From the NCBI RefSeq assembly GCF_932276165.1, contig NC_063991.1:10001-74000 (forward strand): a stretch of 64,000 bases of DNA, in the 5' to 3' direction. Each line of letters starts with the position of its first letter. The stretch's first letter is position 1. Of this stretch, positions 61,637 through 64,000 are shown one piece after another. Position numbers and translations under genes: made by a program. The DNA is from Plutella xylostella (taxonomy: Eukaryota > Arthropoda > Insecta > Lepidoptera > Plutellidae). A model generated the notes under the pieces. The model did no database searches, was not told the origin of the DNA, and worked only from the letters and a program-made list of their open reading frames with translations.

Positions 61637-62312
61637 TGTTTTTAACCAACTTCAAAAAAAGGAGGAGGTTCTCAATTCGTCAGGATATTTTTTTTTTTAT
61701 ATTTTTTTTTATGTATGTTCACCGATAACTCCGCCGTTTATGAACCGATTTTGAAAATTCTTTTTTTGTTGTATTGGGTTGAGCTTCCAGGTGGTCCCAT
61801 TTTTTTTTCAGAATTTTATCTCACCCCTAAGGGTGGGTAAAAGGGGAAAAACAGGGTATGAATTTCCATTTTGGACACATATTAACCGATTCTAATGAAA
61901 TTAAGAACGTAAATATAGTTCTTATAACAATAAAATATGATGGTGACCTTGAGCTGATCTGATGATGGAAACGGAAGGCAGTCAAGGGAACTCCTCAACG
62001 GTATATAGCAACTACCTCGTGTTTAGGCTTGAATGATTCGTATTGATTAGTAGGAATTTTTGGTATCATTTGCATCTTACTTTTGATTAAAAATTATTGC
62101 AAATAAACTAAAAACTATAAAATAAAATAATAATTTAAAAAAATAAAAAACCGACTTCAAAAAACCGCTAAAATGTAAGTAATAATTTAAGGTTTACACA
62201 AATTATATGTAACAGTACAAATATACCTAAGCAGGAACTGTTCTTTTTTGAAGTTGGTGCCATATTTCTTCAGATTACTTTGTCACTGCACCAACATCAA
62301 AAAAGAACAGTT
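61637..62312. mobile_element. Lepidopteran interspersed repeat in alpha-Cat intron
   Basis: Nearly the same sequence as 51072-51740 in gypsy B, beginning TTAACCAACTTCAAAAAAAGG. The long second arm of the fold-back is cut short here after AACAGTTCCT (62312), 41 bases before the next exon. Confidence 0.75.
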
Positions 62313-62353
62313 CCTCTACTGTAATCTAAAGTTTCCACCACTCCCCTCCGCAG

Positions 62354-62500
62354 CGGGCAAGTCTAAGCGCGCCAGTGCGCTGGTGGCCACCGTGGAGCGC
62401 GCCACGGAGATCTTCATCGAGCGCGGCCAGAGCATCGCCTACGAGAACCCCGACATCACGCAGGAGATGCTCGCCGCCGTGGAGGACGTGCGGAAGGCTG
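62354..62500 (+). CDS. alpha-Cat: alpha-catenin, second coding exon
   Basis: Acceptor CCTCCGCAG at 62353, donor G|GTGAGTG at 62501; 147 bases, phase 1 at both ends, in frame with the previous exon. It encodes GKSKRASALVATVERATEIF, then IERGQSIAYENPDITQEMLA and AVEDVRKAG, the continuation of the N-terminal helical bundle of alpha-catenin. The following exon is outside the window; 1.5 kb of intron follows. Confidence 0.93.
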
Positions 62501-63239
62501 GTGAGTGAATACCCTTGTTTTTGCCTACCATGAAAATGCAGGGTGTTATAAGTTTAACATGTCTGTGTGTTTGTGTATCTGTCTGTAGTAGCAATGCTTC
62601 CAAACTGCTGGGCAGATTTTCGTTTAGTTTTTTTGTTTGGATTATAGACAATGTTACCCAGAGTTTCTAAATTATTCTTTTATGAAGATTTATAGTTAGG
62701 ATAACGTAGTGTAGGACGCCCTCCGGATAGATAGGGTGACGACTTACGATATATCTTGAATGATCCTCTAATTAACCCTCTTTTGGCTTACTATACCACT
62801 TTTTCAACTTCCTTAGCCTCTAGTACGGCTTTGAAAATTTACGAATACGATAAAAGTTTATTTTTTCTTTTGTCATCTGCATACATTATCTGTCAAAAGA
62901 TTCATGATAATTTACATTAGAGGCGCCACATAGTATGCGAGACAACGTAAACTTTTATAGTTTTTGACAAACTATCAAACTTGTACACACGGCAACTCCA
63001 AATGGTTAGCAGGGCACACAAACGTAGTGTATGTGTGCACACTAACGTGGTCTATGTGTGCAATAAAGCAGAAATCGGTAAATACACCAGTAACAAACCA
63101 CACACACACACACAACAGCACAAACGAGTTTGCGCGTAGGCAAACGCCCTTACACCAGCTGTGACATAAACATATCAACCGGTCGAGTAAGCCAAATAGT
63201 TATAAAATTGACTTGAAGCAAAATTTCACAGCTTGTAGC
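62501..63239 (+). other. alpha-Cat intron, first part
   Basis: Noncoding, AT-rich, with a short (CA)n at 63100-63114. No exon is recognised. Confidence 0.6.
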
Positions 63240-63318
63240 TATACTCTTCGTAGCTCATTGGTAGTATGTTAGACTTATGAAACATAGGTCGTGAGTTCGA
63301 GTCCACTGATGGGGTATA
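63240..63318 (+). other. tRNA-like sequence (probable SINE or tRNA relic)
   Basis: A box-like TAGCTCATTGGTAGTATG and B box-like GAGTTCGAGTCC at tRNA spacing, with a possible 7-bp end stem TATACTC/GGGTATA. The anticodon and T stems do not fold normally, so it is not a working tRNA gene. An A/T-rich stretch follows. Confidence 0.4.
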
Positions 63319-63602
63319 TTTATTTTACTTTATTTAAATTTAGCGTTAATTTAAACGCTGTTGAGTATAAAATAAATTTATTTGAAATTGACAAATGACT
63401 ACAAGCTGCATAGCTGTCGACTATTTCTCTTCGCAAAAAATATATGATTCGTTCTTCATTTGAGAAGTAAAACCATTCTACCCTCATACAATATGAATAA
63501 ACGAAATTAGTTTTTAGTTTTAGTGACAATTCACCTCTGCGTCTGCATAGTGATTCACTTTGTGATTTGTCAATTTATAATTAATTTATCTTCGCAGTCA
63601 CT

Positions 63603-64000
63603 ATGGAAAGTCATTTAACCATGTTCAAAAAGGCGGAGATAATTGTATTATATGAACAAAATATTACAATTAGTGAAATCGCAAGACGTTTAATGATATC
63701 GGTAAGTAACATAGAACTGCAAATATAATTTTATTTGACCGTTAGAATATTTGTATTTGTATATGCTAAGTATTTGTATTTTTTGTTTGCAGAGGAGAAC
63801 TGTTCAATTATGGGTTCACCGATACGCAGATTTGGGACATGTAGACAGTAGTCGTCTATACGGATGCATCACCACGCCATCGAGAAATCGTAGCTGCACA
63901 TAGCGCTGATCCGTTCTGCAGCACCTGTTCTACGGCCACAACACATAATCTATCCCTACGAACCGTACGGGTTCACTTGCGTGCTGCTGGGTTGCGGTGT
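63603..64000 (+). pseudogene. Tc1/mariner-like transposase, N-terminal DNA-binding part, frameshifted, running off the window
   Basis: ATG 63603 starts a short exon with a helix-turn-helix (KKAEIIVLYEQNITISEIAR, RLMIS) ending at donor TCG|GTAAGT (63701). After a 91-base intron (acceptor at 63792) the frame continues RRTVQLWVHRYADLGHVDSS, then breaks: the original frame stops at 63901, while a shifted frame continues as a second helix-turn-helix-like segment (HREIVAAHSADPF ... LSLRTVRVHLRAAGLR) to the window edge. This is the paired DNA-binding domain of a Tc1-like transposase. The catalytic part would lie beyond the window. It sits in the alpha-Cat intron. Confidence 0.65.

Noticed and set aside
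63240..63318. Functional tRNA gene
   Set aside because: A and B boxes are present but the anticodon loop is too long and the T stem does not pair, so it was kept only as tRNA-like.

Overview
The window reads as the telomere-proximal end of a lepidopteran (moth or butterfly) chromosome. The evidence is six arrays of the insect telomere repeat (all CCTAA on the + strand), two orientation classes of telomere-repeat-targeted R1-type LINEs that match the TRAS and SART classes, interspersed repeats of lepidopteran type (the 'ccgacttcaaaaaa' repeat, RTE LINEs), and the first coding exons of an arthropod alpha-catenin gene at the right end. Because every array is C-rich on the + strand, the chromosome end should lie to the left and the interior to the right. 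Nearly everything else is mobile DNA. The only recognisable ordinary host gene is alpha-Cat.

Bases 1-40283 are a telomeric retrotransposon array. From the left it holds: the 3' end of a LINE-like unit whose protein ends in a virus-type SF1 helicase (1-3025); two nearly identical, apparently intact TRAS-like elements, here A1 (3233-10657) and A2 (10845-18278), each with ORF1 (gag-like, zinc knuckles) and ORF2 (endonuclease, reverse transcriptase, RNase H, Cys/His finger); a diverged TRAS-like copy C (18456-26026) broken by an insertion in ORF2 and missing its 3' tip; then, on the - strand, SART-like DNA. The SART-like part is a rearranged, partly duplicated element S3 (26041-32003), a 5'-truncated copy S1 (32039-33253) and an apparently intact copy S2 (33290-38995). 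A final TRAS-like 5' UTR scrap fused to an inverted SART ORF2 scrap (39028-40283) closes the array. (CCTAA)n tracts of 175-205 bp separate the TRAS-like copies, but only 30-36 bp separate the SART-like ones.

Bases 40284-60352 are subtelomeric DNA with nested insertions. A decayed DDE transposase gene (41096-41436 and 55803-55911) has a gypsy LTR element A (41561-55770, identical 205-bp LTRs, TSD GTAGG) in its intron. Gypsy A contains a degenerate hAT element (43471-44960, itself holding another insertion) in its pol gene and a second gypsy element B (47129-54470, identical 156-bp LTRs, TSD CCAT) in its leader. Gypsy B contains a hAT-type MITE, a lepidopteran interspersed repeat, frame breaks in pol, and a small myristoylation/transmembrane ORF upstream of gag. 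The leader of gypsy A also holds about 46 copies of an 11-bp tandem repeat. To the right are a partial THAP-domain ORF, RTE LINE fragments and a 5'-truncated RTE insertion with a 15-bp TSD.

Bases 60353-64000 hold the 5' part of alpha-Cat (coding exons 61378-61528 and 62354-62500) with an interspersed repeat in its first coding intron, and a tRNA-like sequence and a frameshifted Tc1/mariner-like transposase start in the next. Element classes are inferred from orientation, motifs and remembered family knowledge; no database search was possible.
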